DNA from: a bacterium
Lineage (GTDB): Bacteria; CLD3; SB21
Length of the DNA: 64,000 nucleotides
Direction of reading: 5' to 3'
Assembly (NCBI GenBank): GCA_008933615.1
Contig: WBUR01000008.1
Span: forward strand, 45,424 to 109,423
The position numbers and the translations under genes are program-made. Shown here piece by piece: positions 39,668 through 48,899 of this stretch. Position 1 is the stretch's first letter; every line of letters begins with the position of its first letter. A model generated the notes under the pieces. It had not been told where the DNA came from, ran no database searches, and worked only from the letters and a program-made list of their open reading frames with translations.

Positions 39668-41480
39668 GGCGGTGACATCCACCATTAAATCCCCAGAGCC
39701 AAACTCAGAAAACAGATCTGCAATGCGATATATTCCTTGGGCAGTTGCGGGAGTATTTCTAACCGTAATTCTTGGAATGCTCCTATTAAAACCTACTACG
39801 GAAAAAGGAATTCAAACGTCGATAAGTTCGACTATAATTATTCCTGACTCGATTCGCGCGCTATTTTTTGGCGGCGGATCACCGCCGCTTATTTCGCCGA
39901 ATGGACAACACATCGCTTTTATTGACGCCTCCAATTCACAAATTCTTGTGTACTCTTTGGAAGATCGAAAAATTATTCGGCTGCCGAAAACTGAAGGATC
40001 CATTCATCCGTTTTGGTCACCCGATGGAAAGAATATTGGATTTTTCCAAAACCTGAAACTGAGGAAAACGGATCTCATCGGCGGTTCCCCCGTTACCATT
40101 TGTATTTCAGCCAACGCACGCGGCGGAAGTTGGAATACGAATAATGAAATCATATTTACGAATGACTACCAGGCCCCGATCTATTTGGTTTCTGCAAATG
40201 GAGGCGATCCTGTGCCTGTTACTACTCTCGACTCAGCTCGAAAGGAAGGATCCCACCGCTGGCCCTATTTTCTTCCTGATGGAAAGCACTTTCTTTTTTT
40301 GAGTCGAACGGTCAGTGAATCAGGAGAAGCCGAGGGCGATGCTATCTACGCCGGTTCGTTGGACGGAACTTTAAAAAAAATGATCATTCGCTCTTCTTCA
40401 AATGCGGTCTACGCCAACGGTCATATTCTATTTATTCGCGAGCAAACATTACTGGCTCAGCGGTTTGATTATGAAAAGTTAACTGTGAGCGGAGAGCCAT
40501 TCGTTCTCGAAACCAATGTGATCAATGATATTTCATGGAACCTGGCAATGTATTCTGCCTCGGCTAACGGAATATTAGTTTCCCAAACCGGAAAACTGGT
40601 ATCGGGTGCGCCAATCCTTGTCTTCAATAAAGAAGGAAAATTGTTACAGACCATGGGCACCAATGACGAACAAAGAGATCCCCGGTTTTCTCCAAACGGA
40701 AAAAAACTCGGCGTGTGGTTATACGATCTCAAATCACGTAAGAGTAATCTGTGGACCTACGATCTTCGCACCGGTGGCAAAACCAGATTAACGAACGGGA
40801 AAGATGGAGAATTTGGGCCTCAATGGTCGCCGGACGGATCCAGAGTAGTGTACTACATGTTCGGAAAAAAAGGAATATACGAAGTCTCGGTGGACAGGAC
40901 ATTCGAAGTAAATCTCTTTTTCAAGTCAGATGATTTTTTACAAACGTCCGATTGGTCAAGAGACGGCAAGTACATTTTGGTCAGAAAAATCAACGCCGGA
41001 TTAAATAACTCTGATATAGCGTGGATTGATTCGGAGAAACGTGAGACATTACAACCTTTTCTGTCCTCACAATTTGATGAAGGAGAGGCGCGATTTTCGC
41101 CTGATGGAAAATGGGTTTCATACACGTCAAATGAAAGCGGCGATTACGAATTGTATATCACATCCTTTAACAGTAAAAACGGCCAATCCTGGAAACTGTC
41201 CGAGACCGGCGCATTCAGGCCTAGCTGGGGTTCCAACTCATCGGAATTGTTTTATATCTCCAATGACCGTTCCGTTGTTCAAGTTTCATGGTCCTATGCT
41301 AATGACGTTGTTTCAAATGTGTCAAGAAAGATATTGTTCACCGTTCCGCTAACTACGGTTGATTTTGATATCTCTCCGGATGGAAATAATCTTGCGTTCG
41401 TAAGAGCGTTTGAGGCCCAGCCGCTGCCTCCTATTTCTATGAGATTGTTTTGGTATCAGTTACAGAAGGAATCGAAATGA
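38832..41480 (+). CDS. Ser/Thr protein kinase 9, membrane-anchored with PD40 propeller
   Basis: This protein has 882 residues, the same total length as kinase 8 by coincidence. Residues 1-279 are identical to kinase 8, with intact GEGGMG, Lys, HRD, DFG and MSPEQ motifs. Past the junction the sequence is new: membrane helix at about 301-320 (YIPWAVAGVFLTVILGMLLL), then a PD40 propeller with SPNGQHIAF, SPDGKNIGF, SPDGSRVVYY, SPDGKWVSYTSNESGDYELY. The upstream bases differ from those of kinase 8, and the ribosome site is weak (TTAGGCAA). So the kinase segment seems copied into an existing gene or the reverse. It is the last kinase of the array. Confidence 0.92.
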   Translation: MINQTISHYKIIDKVGEGGMGIVYKAQDLNLDRFVALKFLPERLSNSEQDRARFLQEAKAASALNHPNICTIHGIEEHDKQMFIVMELVEGQTLNEKKSSISFKQAIDIGIQLAEGLAVAHEKGIVHRDIKPDNIMIRKDGIAQIMDFGLAKLRGVSRLTKEGSTVGTAGYMSPEQVQGQDADHRSDIFSLGVLLYELFTGQLPFRGVHETALMYEIVNVDPPPMSAVKPDISPELDAIILECMEKDPNERTQSVKQIAIDLKRFKRESSRSRVSMIRPAVTSTIKSPEPNSENRSAMRYIPWAVAGVFLTVILGMLLLKPTTEKGIQTSISSTIIIPDSIRALFFGGGSPPLISPNGQHIAFIDASNSQILVYSLEDRKIIRLPKTEGSIHPFWSPDGKNIGFFQNLKLRKTDLIGGSPVTICISANARGGSWNTNNEIIFTNDYQAPIYLVSANGGDPVPVTTLDSARKEGSHRWPYFLPDGKHFLFLSRTVSESGEAEGDAIYAGSLDGTLKKMIIRSSSNAVYANGHILFIREQTLLAQRFDYEKLTVSGEPFVLETNVINDISWNLAMYSASANGILVSQTGKLVSGAPILVFNKEGKLLQTMGTNDEQRDPRFSPNGKKLGVWLYDLKSRKSNLWTYDLRTGGKTRLTNGKDGEFGPQWSPDGSRVVYYMFGKKGIYEVSVDRTFEVNLFFKSDDFLQTSDWSRDGKYILVRKINAGLNNSDIAWIDSEKRETLQPFLSSQFDEGEARFSPDGKWVSYTSNESGDYELYITSFNSKNGQSWKLSETGAFRPSWGSNSSELFYISNDRSVVQVSWSYANDVVSNVSRKILFTVPLTTVDFDISPDGNNLAFVRAFEAQPLPPISMRLFWYQLQKESK

Positions 41481-41537
41481 TGCTGAGAGACTTTTGATGA
41501 AATCCAATTAGCAATTACATGTGAAAGGAAATGAATT

Positions 41538-43196
41538 ATGCGATGTGACTCGAATATTCTATTTCTAATTATAGGCGTTTGCGTGTTCTCTTTACTGTTT
41601 ACTGCAAATGCCGCATGGGCCGACGAGCGTGACCCTGCGACCGGAACATATAACGATCTTATCAATTTATTTATGGAATTGCGGGTACTGGAACAGCCCG
41701 TCACATCAAAAGGCGTTCCCGATTATTCGTCAGAAACAACGCCTAAAATTCGCCGGCGTTTAACCGAATACCAGACCCGTCTTGCGGCTATCGATACAAG
41801 CCGCTGGCTTCTTGAGCAGAAAATCGATTATGAATTAGTTCGCGCGGAAATGAACGGCCTGGATTTTAATTTAAGAATATTGCAGCCGTGGGCGCGCGAT
41901 CCGGCTTACTATGCGTTGGTATGGAGCGAGCAAAGCGACACGCCTTCGCATGAAGGGCCTGTTTGTCATGCCGCGATAGAACTTTGGACGTATAACTTTC
42001 CTCTTTCACCGGACGATGAAAAAAAACTTGCCGCGCAATTAAAGATTATTCCGCCGTTTCTCGAACAGGCACGAACCAATCTGACCGGAAACGCGCGCGA
42101 TCTTTGGATCGCCGGCATCAAAAGCATTCGCGATCAGATAGCTGATCTGGACGACCTGACAAAAAAAACAATAAAGGCCGGCAGAGAATTTCAGGATGCG
42201 TTGGGCAAAGCGAGATCGGCAACCTTGAGATTTGCGGAATGGCTGGAACAACAAGCCACACTAAAAACCGGCCCATCCGGAATCGGTAAAGATAATTACA
42301 CGTGGTATCTTCGTCACGTTCTGCTTGTACCTCTTACATGGGATGAGGAGGTCGCTCTTCTAAGCCGTGAATTGGCGCGTGCATATTCTTCATTGCAGCT
42401 GGAGCGGCAGCATAACCGAAACTTACCACAGCTTAAGGCGATCTCGAGTCCGCAAGAGTTTAATCGCCATGCAGATCAATCAATTAGAAATTTAATGAAG
42501 TTCTTGAAAGAAAGAGAGATTCTGCCTGTAAAGGATTATATGGAACCGGCATTGCGAAAACATATCGGCTCATTTCAACCGGAAGAAAAACGAAATTTTT
42601 TTCATCTGATTATTCACTATGAACCGGCCGTGCTTTACACGCATGCAACCCATTGGTTCGATCTCGCGCGTATGGCTGAAGAACCCCATCCAAGCCTCAT
42701 TCGCCGCGATCCCTTGCCATACAATATTTGGCTCAGCCGTTCGGAAGGATTGGCCACGGGCGTAGAGGAAATGTTCATGCACACGGGATTGTACGACGAC
42801 AATCCGCGAGTACGTGAGTTGGTTTGGATCATGCTCGCGCAACGGTGTGCCCGTGGACTCGCCTCGCTTTACGCCCATGCCAACGAGATCACACTTGAGC
42901 AGGCCGGAGAGTATCAGATAACATGGACGGCGGCGGGTTGGACGGGTGATGTAGGGCTGGTTGCAGGCGAGCAACACCTGTATTTGCGTCAGCCGGGTTA
43001 CGGTCCTGGTTATGTAACCGGTAAATATCTTTTAGAACGACTCGCGATGGATCGAGGAAGACAATTGGAAGATAATTTTCGCTTAAACAATTTTTTTGGC
43101 GAAATGTATGATGCAGGCATGATCCCGGTCTCATTAATTCGCTGGCAGCTGACCGGCATGGACGACGAAATCAAGAGTATGCATGAAACGAATTAG
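41538..43196 (+). CDS. DUF885-like secreted protein, probably without the usual zinc motif
   Basis: This protein of 552 residues has a signal peptide (ILFLIIGVCVFSLLFTANAAWA). The mostly helical body and the C-terminal stretch (SEGLATGVEEMFMHTGLYDD... GYVTGKYLLERLA... NNFFGEMYDAGMIPVSLIRWQLTG) match the layout of DUF885, a family of putative zinc peptidases. The H-E-x-x-P-G-H-H signature that I expect is not found; the place is taken by HYEPAVLYTHATHWFDL. It may be a divergent or inactive member. It follows kinase 9 by 57 bases on the same strand and may be in the same transcript. Confidence 0.7.
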   Translation: MRCDSNILFLIIGVCVFSLLFTANAAWADERDPATGTYNDLINLFMELRVLEQPVTSKGVPDYSSETTPKIRRRLTEYQTRLAAIDTSRWLLEQKIDYELVRAEMNGLDFNLRILQPWARDPAYYALVWSEQSDTPSHEGPVCHAAIELWTYNFPLSPDDEKKLAAQLKIIPPFLEQARTNLTGNARDLWIAGIKSIRDQIADLDDLTKKTIKAGREFQDALGKARSATLRFAEWLEQQATLKTGPSGIGKDNYTWYLRHVLLVPLTWDEEVALLSRELARAYSSLQLERQHNRNLPQLKAISSPQEFNRHADQSIRNLMKFLKEREILPVKDYMEPALRKHIGSFQPEEKRNFFHLIIHYEPAVLYTHATHWFDLARMAEEPHPSLIRRDPLPYNIWLSRSEGLATGVEEMFMHTGLYDDNPRVRELVWIMLAQRCARGLASLYAHANEITLEQAGEYQITWTAAGWTGDVGLVAGEQHLYLRQPGYGPGYVTGKYLLERLAMDRGRQLEDNFRLNNFFGEMYDAGMIPVSLIRWQLTGMDDEIKSMHETN

Positions 43197-43367
43197 CCTT
43201 TGAATTTAATTAGGAAAGTTGATGGTCGACAAACTTTTTTCTATTTAAAAGCCCTTAATATACTTCTGGGCTAAAAAAAAACAGAAACACAACTATATAA
43301 AATAGTGTCCGATAAACTATTGATACCGCTCTGAATTTTTCTTAAATACTGGAAAGGAGTGCTGCTT

Positions 43368-44117
43368 ATGTTTATGCGACTCGTCCAAGCAAAAGTCAAA
43401 CCCGAGGCGGAAGCCGTCGTGAATGACGTGTACCGCGAGAAAGTCCACTCTGTTTTGCAAAGCACTCTCGGATGCATCTATGCGTCCCTGATTAAAAGTG
43501 AATCTCATCCGCACGAGTATATCTCAATGACGTTATGGGAGTCGAAAGAACATGTAGACGCCTACGTGGAAAGCGGCCTTTATAAACGCATACTGAAGGA
43601 TCTTCAGCCGGTGCTGGCCGATTCTTCCGAGTGGAAAATACAATTATCAAAAGACCTCACCCTTGAATATACCGCTGTGACGGAAGAGCCTGTCGTCGAA
43701 TCCTATACCATTTCAACGGCGTCATCGGAAAAGATTTCTGTTTCCGAGCAAACTCATCCTAAACACGTTCGCCTTCTTTCATTGAAGATTCGCCCGGATA
43801 AAGTTGACCGGTTCAAAGAAGTGTACAAAACCGAAATCATTCCCGCGCTGCTGAATGTACCCGGCTGCGGTTACGCTTTTCTTACGGAAAACCTAAAGGA
43901 AGTTAACGAATTCATTTCCATCACCATTTGGAATTCCGCCAAGGATGCTGAAAATTACGAAGCGGGCGGACTTTTCCAGCAGCTGCTCGCAAGAACAAAG
44001 CCCTTGTTCACCGAACTCTTCCAATGGAAAATGCAGTTAGGCCACGGCGATTCATCCGCCACCAGCGAAGATATTCGCGTTCAACATTACAATGTGGTGA
44101 CCGGCAGTAGTTTTTGA
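43368..44117 (+). CDS. Tandem ABM-domain protein
   Basis: This protein of 249 residues starts at the ATG at 43368, eight bases after AAAGGAG. It contains two antibiotic-biosynthesis-monooxygenase-like (dimeric alpha/beta barrel) domains, at about 1-95 and 125-225, each with the pattern 'V-K-P/R-P-D ... G-C-x-Y-A ... E-F/Y-I-S-x-T-x-W'. A Thr/Ser/Glu-rich linker (TEEPVVESYTIST) joins them. ABM folds usually act as homodimers; a tandem version could form one active unit by itself. Substrate is unknown, and catalytic residues vary too much in this family to read. The stop lies 47 bases before the WG-repeat gene. Confidence 0.8.
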   Translation: MFMRLVQAKVKPEAEAVVNDVYREKVHSVLQSTLGCIYASLIKSESHPHEYISMTLWESKEHVDAYVESGLYKRILKDLQPVLADSSEWKIQLSKDLTLEYTAVTEEPVVESYTISTASSEKISVSEQTHPKHVRLLSLKIRPDKVDRFKEVYKTEIIPALLNVPGCGYAFLTENLKEVNEFISITIWNSAKDAENYEAGGLFQQLLARTKPLFTELFQWKMQLGHGDSSATSEDIRVQHYNVVTGSSF

Positions 44118-44164
44118 TTCATCGAGACTATAACAATGGTCTTTTCAAAACCCTGGAGTTATTT

Positions 44165-45241
44165 ATGAAGAAATGTACAATGTCCATATGCCTGTTCTTT
44201 GTGTTTTTTTGTATTATGCCGCAGCCGGCTAAAACTCAGAGTCAACTTCATCTTATTAAACAAGATAATTTGTGGGGGTACATCGACGCATACGGAAAAA
44301 CAGCGATAGTTGCTCAGTTTGATGACGCCCAATCCTTTTCAGAAGGTCTTGCGTTGGTTCGACTGTGTGACCGTTACGGATTTACGGACAGAACAGGACA
44401 ATATCAGATCAATCCTCAATTTGAAGATGCCGCGTCATTCGAAGAAGATCTTGCCTGCGTCAAGATCAAAGGCAAATGGGGATTTATTGACAAGAATGGC
44501 CGTTTTGTCATTTCGGCGCAATTCGATCAGGCGGCTTCGTTTTCGGAAGGCCTCGCACGAGTCAAGATTGGCGGAAAATTTGGATATATTGACAAGTCCG
44601 GAAAATACATTGTCAATCCGCAATTCAACAGAGCAGATATCTATTCAGAAGGTATGGTCAGAGTTGAGATCAATGGTAAATCGGGATATTTTGATAAAAA
44701 CGGCAAGCAAGCAATCAATGGGCAATTTGACAAGGCATCGGGATTTTCGGAAGGTCTGGCGTGCGCCAAAATTGAGGGGAAATGGGGTTATATTGATAAA
44801 ACCGGCCGTTATGCGATCAATCCTCAATTTGAAGATGCATATCCTTTCCGAGACGGTTTAGCGCGAGTCAAGTCTGCCGGTAAGTGGGGATTTATTGATA
44901 AGAACGGATCGTTTGTTATCAAACCACAATTTCAATCTGCCGGAACTTTTTCGGACGGTTTGGCCTGCGTTGTGGGTAACGGAAAGAGAGGCTACATCAA
45001 TAAAAAAGGAACATGGGTAATTAATCCGAAGTATGATGATGCCCATGACTTTTCCGATGGATTAGCACGTGTGAAAGTCTCCGGCAAATGGGGTTACATT
45101 GACAAGAACGGCAAAGCCGTTATTAGTTCTCAATTTGAGAAAACGTCTGATTTCTCAGGGCCTGTTGCGCGCGTTCGTTTAAATGGGCGGATGGCCTACG
45201 TGGACAAAAGCGGAAAAATTATTTGGACACAGGTTAAGTAA
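44165..45241 (+). CDS. Secreted WG-repeat protein
   Basis: This protein has 358 residues from the ATG at 44165 (GGAG seven bases before). A signal peptide (CTMSICLFFVFFCIMPQPAKT) is followed by ten WG repeats of about 34 residues with the consensus K-W-G-[YF]-I-D-K-x-G-x-x-x-I-x-x-Q-F-x-x-A-x-x-F-S-E-G-L-A-x-V. The last unit is degenerate (RMAYVDKSG). These repeats form beta-rich surfaces, believed to bind proteins or polymers. Nothing but repeats is visible. The DNA repeats are not identical, so the array is old. Confidence 0.9.
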   Translation: MKKCTMSICLFFVFFCIMPQPAKTQSQLHLIKQDNLWGYIDAYGKTAIVAQFDDAQSFSEGLALVRLCDRYGFTDRTGQYQINPQFEDAASFEEDLACVKIKGKWGFIDKNGRFVISAQFDQAASFSEGLARVKIGGKFGYIDKSGKYIVNPQFNRADIYSEGMVRVEINGKSGYFDKNGKQAINGQFDKASGFSEGLACAKIEGKWGYIDKTGRYAINPQFEDAYPFRDGLARVKSAGKWGFIDKNGSFVIKPQFQSAGTFSDGLACVVGNGKRGYINKKGTWVINPKYDDAHDFSDGLARVKVSGKWGYIDKNGKAVISSQFEKTSDFSGPVARVRLNGRMAYVDKSGKIIWTQVK

Positions 45242-45256
45242 TATCCGTGAATTCAA

Positions 45257-46858
45257 TCAAAGCGTTTCAATATAATCATTGACCGCATGAATGATCTCAT
45301 CATACGAGACGGGTTTAGGCAGAATTTTTTTTACGTTACTTTCTGCGGCTTTCTGATGATCCAACTGAGTCCCCCATCCTGTGATCATGACGACGTGCGT
45401 TTGCGGTGAACGCTGCCTGATCTCCTGCGAAAGTTCCCACCCCGACATTCCCGGCATGCCAAGGTCGGTAAAAATAATTTCATAATGTCTTTGCATTATC
45501 ATACGAATTGCTTCCTGTCCCGAGGATGCCATTGATACATCATGGCCCTGAATCTCGAGCATTTCTGCGAGTGTGGACCGAACCGCTTCATCGTCGTCCA
45601 CGACCAGGATCGCAAATTGACGCGTGGTATCCTGCGCGGATTTCACTATTGGATTTTCGGGCATCACCTGATGAACAAAAAGCGCAGCCATCAGTCTGAT
45701 ATAAAAAGTCGTACCTTCTTTTTCCTTACTTTTAAAAGTGATCTCGCCTTTATGCCGCTGTACGATACCATACGCCGTACTCATACCTAATCCGGTTCCG
45801 TGTTCCGATTTAGTTGTAAAAAAAGGATCGAATATTTTCGATTGAATATTTTCCGCAATGCCGCAACCCGTATCGCTTACCTCCGTGGTCACCCACTGTT
45901 CATCGTGGATATGCTCCAAATAGGTTTTTACCGTCACTTTACCGCCCGATACCATGGAATCAAAAGCATTAAACAGAACGTTTATGAGAACGTCTTTCAA
46001 TTCAGACGCATTCCCGGTAACGTATGGAATGTCATCGCACATTTTTTCTACTTCGATAGATATCCCCATATTTTCCGCTTCGTCCTTCCAGCGCGTTTTC
46101 GTGATCTCGATCACCTCGTCGATAATTTCGTTCATCTGCACCGGCACAAACGTTTCATCTTTTCGAATGCGCGTATAATCCTGCATGCGCTTTATCGTCG
46201 ACGATCCCTTTAAGGCTGATTTTTCAATGATGAGCAAATCGTCGACAATTTCCGAGCTTTTCATTTTTCGAATCAGCATTTGCGTTCGCCCTAATATGAC
46301 TCCTAAAATATTATTGAAGTCATGGGCAACCCCCGTAGTGATCACTCCAAGAGAGCGAAGGCGTTCGGACTGAATGAGTTTTTCCTGCGTTTCTCTGAGT
46401 TCTTTTGTGCGCTCATCTACCATGTGTTCAAGGCTGTTTTGGTAGGCAAGAATCTTCTTTTGAAGTTTTGATTTTTCCAATGTGCGGCGAATGCGGATAA
46501 AAAATTCGTCGCGTTCTCTTTCTCCGCTCGCTTTGAAAATATAATCCTCCGCTCCGTCCTTAAGCGCTTCAATGGCGGATTCGCGGTCTCCAAATGCGGT
46601 CATGATGACCACAGGCATGGTCGGCCGCGCTGACTTTGAAAACTTAAGCATAGCTATTCCGTCCATGTCCGGCATGATCAGATCGCACAGCAGCAGGTCA
46701 AACTCGGAATTCTCAAGCATTCGTTTCGCATGCAGAGGCTCACTCGCGCTGAAAACGACATATCCTTCTTTTTCCAGCATTTTTCCCATGGCAAATAACT
46801 GTACTTTGCTGTCATCGACAACCAAAATCCGCTCATGTGGTTTTTCAATATTGGACAT
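45257..46858 (-). CDS. Hybrid sensor histidine kinase, REC-HisKA-HATPase-REC
   Basis: This soluble protein has 533 residues. An N-terminal receiver domain (about 10-125) has the phosphoacceptor Asp59 in LLLCDLIMPDMDG. A coiled linker leads to a HisKA domain (about 165-235) with the phosphoacceptor His in GVAHDFNNIL, an HATPase domain (about 260-385) with NVLFNAFDS, DTGCGI and GTGLGMSTAYGIV, and a second receiver (about 405-525) with LVVDDDEAV and the Asp in IIFTDLGMPGMSG. There is no membrane helix. The leading receiver suggests input from another histidine kinase or phosphotransfer protein. It is convergent with the WG-repeat gene and divergent from ridA. Confidence 0.92.
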   Translation of the reverse strand: MSNIEKPHERILVVDDSKVQLFAMGKMLEKEGYVVFSASEPLHAKRMLENSEFDLLLCDLIMPDMDGIAMLKFSKSARPTMPVVIMTAFGDRESAIEALKDGAEDYIFKASGERERDEFFIRIRRTLEKSKLQKKILAYQNSLEHMVDERTKELRETQEKLIQSERLRSLGVITTGVAHDFNNILGVILGRTQMLIRKMKSSEIVDDLLIIEKSALKGSSTIKRMQDYTRIRKDETFVPVQMNEIIDEVIEITKTRWKDEAENMGISIEVEKMCDDIPYVTGNASELKDVLINVLFNAFDSMVSGGKVTVKTYLEHIHDEQWVTTEVSDTGCGIAENIQSKIFDPFFTTKSEHGTGLGMSTAYGIVQRHKGEITFKSKEKEGTTFYIRLMAALFVHQVMPENPIVKSAQDTTRQFAILVVDDDEAVRSTLAEMLEIQGHDVSMASSGQEAIRMIMQRHYEIIFTDLGMPGMSGWELSQEIRQRSPQTHVVMITGWGTQLDHQKAAESNVKKILPKPVSYDEIIHAVNDYIETL

Positions 46859-46991
46859 ACTTACTTTTCAACTTTTGCGTTACGTTTAAACATACTAAAT
46901 CTTTAATCTCAAATCAAAAAAAATTAATATTGTCTATAAGGCAAAACCTATTTATCTTTCACATATCAGGTTTGTTACATTTGACTGTATT

Positions 46992-47387
46992 ATGAACTCC
47001 AAGCGAAGGAATATTTCGTCCGGCGTGCCATGGGAACCCGTTGTGGGTTATTCACGCGCGGTACGAATCGGAAGCAACATTTACGTTTCCGGAACAACGG
47101 CGACCAACGAAAAAGGAGATGTGGTTGGCGCCGGCGATCCGTATGCGCAAACCATTCAAACTTTAAAAAATATCGAATCGGCTTTGATAAAAGCCGGCGC
47201 ATCTTTGCAGGATGTTGTTCGTACGCGAATGTACGTTCTGAATATCGACGACTGGGAAAAGATCGGAAAGGCGCACGGCGAATATTTCGCTGCGATTCGC
47301 CCGGCAACAAGCATGATCGAGGTCAGCAGGCTCATTCACCCGGATATGCTTGTTGAAATAGAAGCCGAAGCAATTGTTGCTGCTTAA
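46992..47387 (+). CDS. RidA family protein (enamine/imine deaminase-like)
   Basis: This protein has 131 residues, the usual family length. It shows the RidA core: [42 protein letters not shown], and [13 protein letters not shown] with the conserved Arg, ending in VEIEAEAIV. RidA trimers hydrolyse reactive enamines and imines formed by PLP enzymes. The N-terminal [12 protein letters not shown] and [14 protein letters not shown] place it in the YjgH/Rid-like side branch rather than classical RidA, so its substrate may differ. No strong ribosome site is seen. It is divergent from the hybrid kinase and 44 bases before the cytochrome gene. Confidence 0.88.
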   Translation: MNSKRRNISSGVPWEPVVGYSRAVRIGSNIYVSGTTATNEKGDVVGAGDPYAQTIQTLKNIESALIKAGASLQDVVRTRMYVLNIDDWEKIGKAHGEYFAAIRPATSMIEVSRLIHPDMLVEIEAEAIVAA

Positions 47388-47431
47388 AAGAGTCTTTTGA
47401 ATTAATGGATTTAAATGTAAGGGCCGTTTCT

Positions 47432-48442
47432 ATGAAAACATTTCTGAAAATCCTTGTCGGAATAGTTGGAATTGTAGTCCTACTCATAATCGGAGGACTT
47501 TCTTATCTGACCACCCAGTTCCCCAATGCCGGACCCATTGAAAATATCACGATCGAATCGACGCCGGAACGAGTTCAACGCGGCGAATATCTTTCGAATC
47601 ACGTTGCAATGTGTGTCGATTGCCACTCGCATAGAAATTGGGAATATTATGCCGGCCCGTTGACACCCGAAACTTTTGGCATCGGAGGTGAACTGTTCTC
47701 TGAAGATATGGGTTTCCCCGGTAACATCTATTCCAAAAACATCACGCCGGCCAATACGGGAATCAAAGGATGGACTGACGCAGATATTTTTCATGCCATC
47801 ACTACAGGCGTAACCAAATCCGGTAATGCGCTTTTCCCGTTGATGCCTTATCCTAATTTCAGCGTCTCTGATCGGGAAGATATTTATTCCATCATCGCTT
47901 ATATTAAGACCTTAAAACCAATCGAAAATCAAGTTAAGGAAACAAAGCTCAATTTTCCTTTAAACCTCATTGTTCGTTCGATTCCTAAACCTGCCGAATT
48001 TACCACGCGTCCTGAAAAAACAGACACCGTCGCCTACGGAAAATACATGATTACTCTCGCCTCCTGCGGTGAGTGTCATACTCCGAAGGAAAAAGGCGAT
48101 CCGATACCGGGCATGGATTTCGCCGGAGGATTCAAATTTGTTATGCCATGGGGAACTATCCGAACGGCCAATATCACCCCTGACATTGAAACGGGTATAG
48201 GTTCTTGGACGAAAGAACAATTTATCAAACGGTTCAAAACATTTGACAATGATGCTGCCAAGCAGGTCGTATTAAAGCCACCTTTTGACGAAGGACATTT
48301 TAATACGCTAATGCCGTGGACGCAATACGCCGGAATGACCGAAGAAGATCTTGGCGCAATTTACGCCTATTTAAGAACTGTCAAGCCCGTTAAGAATAAA
48401 GTTCAGAAATACTCTGCTGAAGGGGCTACCTACCAGAAGTAA
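47432..48442 (+). CDS. Membrane-anchored diheme cytochrome c
   Basis: This protein has 336 residues from the ATG at 47432 (AAGGG about ten bases before); an in-frame ATG at 47405 lacks a ribosome site. An N-terminal membrane helix (about 5-25) anchors it with the rest outside. Two class I cytochrome domains carry heme sites CVDCH at 61-65 and CGECH at 212-216, with probable distal Met ligands in LFPLMPYPNF (Met138) and in NTLMPW. Each domain ends with the typical IIAYIKTLKP / IYAYLRTVKP helix. Such proteins pass electrons between dehydrogenases and terminal oxidases; no partner is adjacent. A terminator follows. Confidence 0.9.
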   Translation: MKTFLKILVGIVGIVVLLIIGGLSYLTTQFPNAGPIENITIESTPERVQRGEYLSNHVAMCVDCHSHRNWEYYAGPLTPETFGIGGELFSEDMGFPGNIYSKNITPANTGIKGWTDADIFHAITTGVTKSGNALFPLMPYPNFSVSDREDIYSIIAYIKTLKPIENQVKETKLNFPLNLIVRSIPKPAEFTTRPEKTDTVAYGKYMITLASCGECHTPKEKGDPIPGMDFAGGFKFVMPWGTIRTANITPDIETGIGSWTKEQFIKRFKTFDNDAAKQVVLKPPFDEGHFNTLMPWTQYAGMTEEDLGAIYAYLRTVKPVKNKVQKYSAEGATYQK

Positions 48443-48450
48443 GCTTAATT

Positions 48451-48484
48451 CTGCCCCGGATGGGTAACAAAACCAACGGGGCAG
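48451..48484 (+). terminator. Terminator after cytochrome c gene
   Basis: CTGCCCC (48451-48457) pairs with GGGGCAG (48478-48484), with a 20-base loop that can pair in part (GGATGGGT/ACCAA). TATTTCTTT follows. It starts nine bases after the stop codon. Confidence 0.65.
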
Positions 48485-48689
48485 TATTTCTTTAGATTTG
48501 CCGGAAATTCTTGCATCTATGTGAATTTTCGATACACTATCCGTTTTTTACCCCTCTCAGCTGTTTACCTCCATTCAAACTCATCCATTAAATATAGATT
48601 TAACAATCATTTCATTTTAATCGTTACGTTCGTAAAGACTGGCATCTTTTCTGCTGAAACATATTAGCAGATAATACGAATGAGATTAT

Positions 48690-48899
48690 ATGAAACTAAG
48701 AAAACAAAACAAGATCATAGAAATTGCGATAACCGACTATAATGCAACTTCTTTCACGGTAAAATTAGAAATGTCACCGCAGGAAAAGGTAGATAAGACT
48801 AAATTGGATACATCGGATGTGCTGCTTATTCCAAACGAAGAAAAAAAAGAGTCACGAATCAAGAAGTCAGCTGTTAAATCCGGGAGTAACAAATTATGA
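48690..48899 (+). CDS. Unrecognised 69-residue protein
   Basis: A small, charged protein: a short strand-like N-terminal half (IIEIAITDYNATSFTVKLEMSP), then Lys/Glu-rich sequence ending in KKSAVKSGSNKL. There is no signal or membrane helix. The ribosome site is weak. The stop overlaps the next ATG (ATGA), and a strong terminator closes the pair, so a two-gene transcript is plausible. No family is recognised. Confidence 0.5.
   Translation: MKLRKQNKIIEIAITDYNATSFTVKLEMSPQEKVDKTKLDTSDVLLIPNEEKKESRIKKSAVKSGSNKL

Noticed and set aside
14834..41480. The kinase array as an antiphage defence system.
   Set aside because: Some defence kinases are Ser/Thr kinases, but here the sensors are envelope propellers and TPRs with no nuclease, toxin or other defence effector in the array. 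A signalling locus fits better.
43258..43280. Stem AGCCC...GGGCT as terminator after the DUF885-like gene.
   Set aside because: Only five base pairs, a 13-base loop and an A-run rather than a T-run on the relevant strand.
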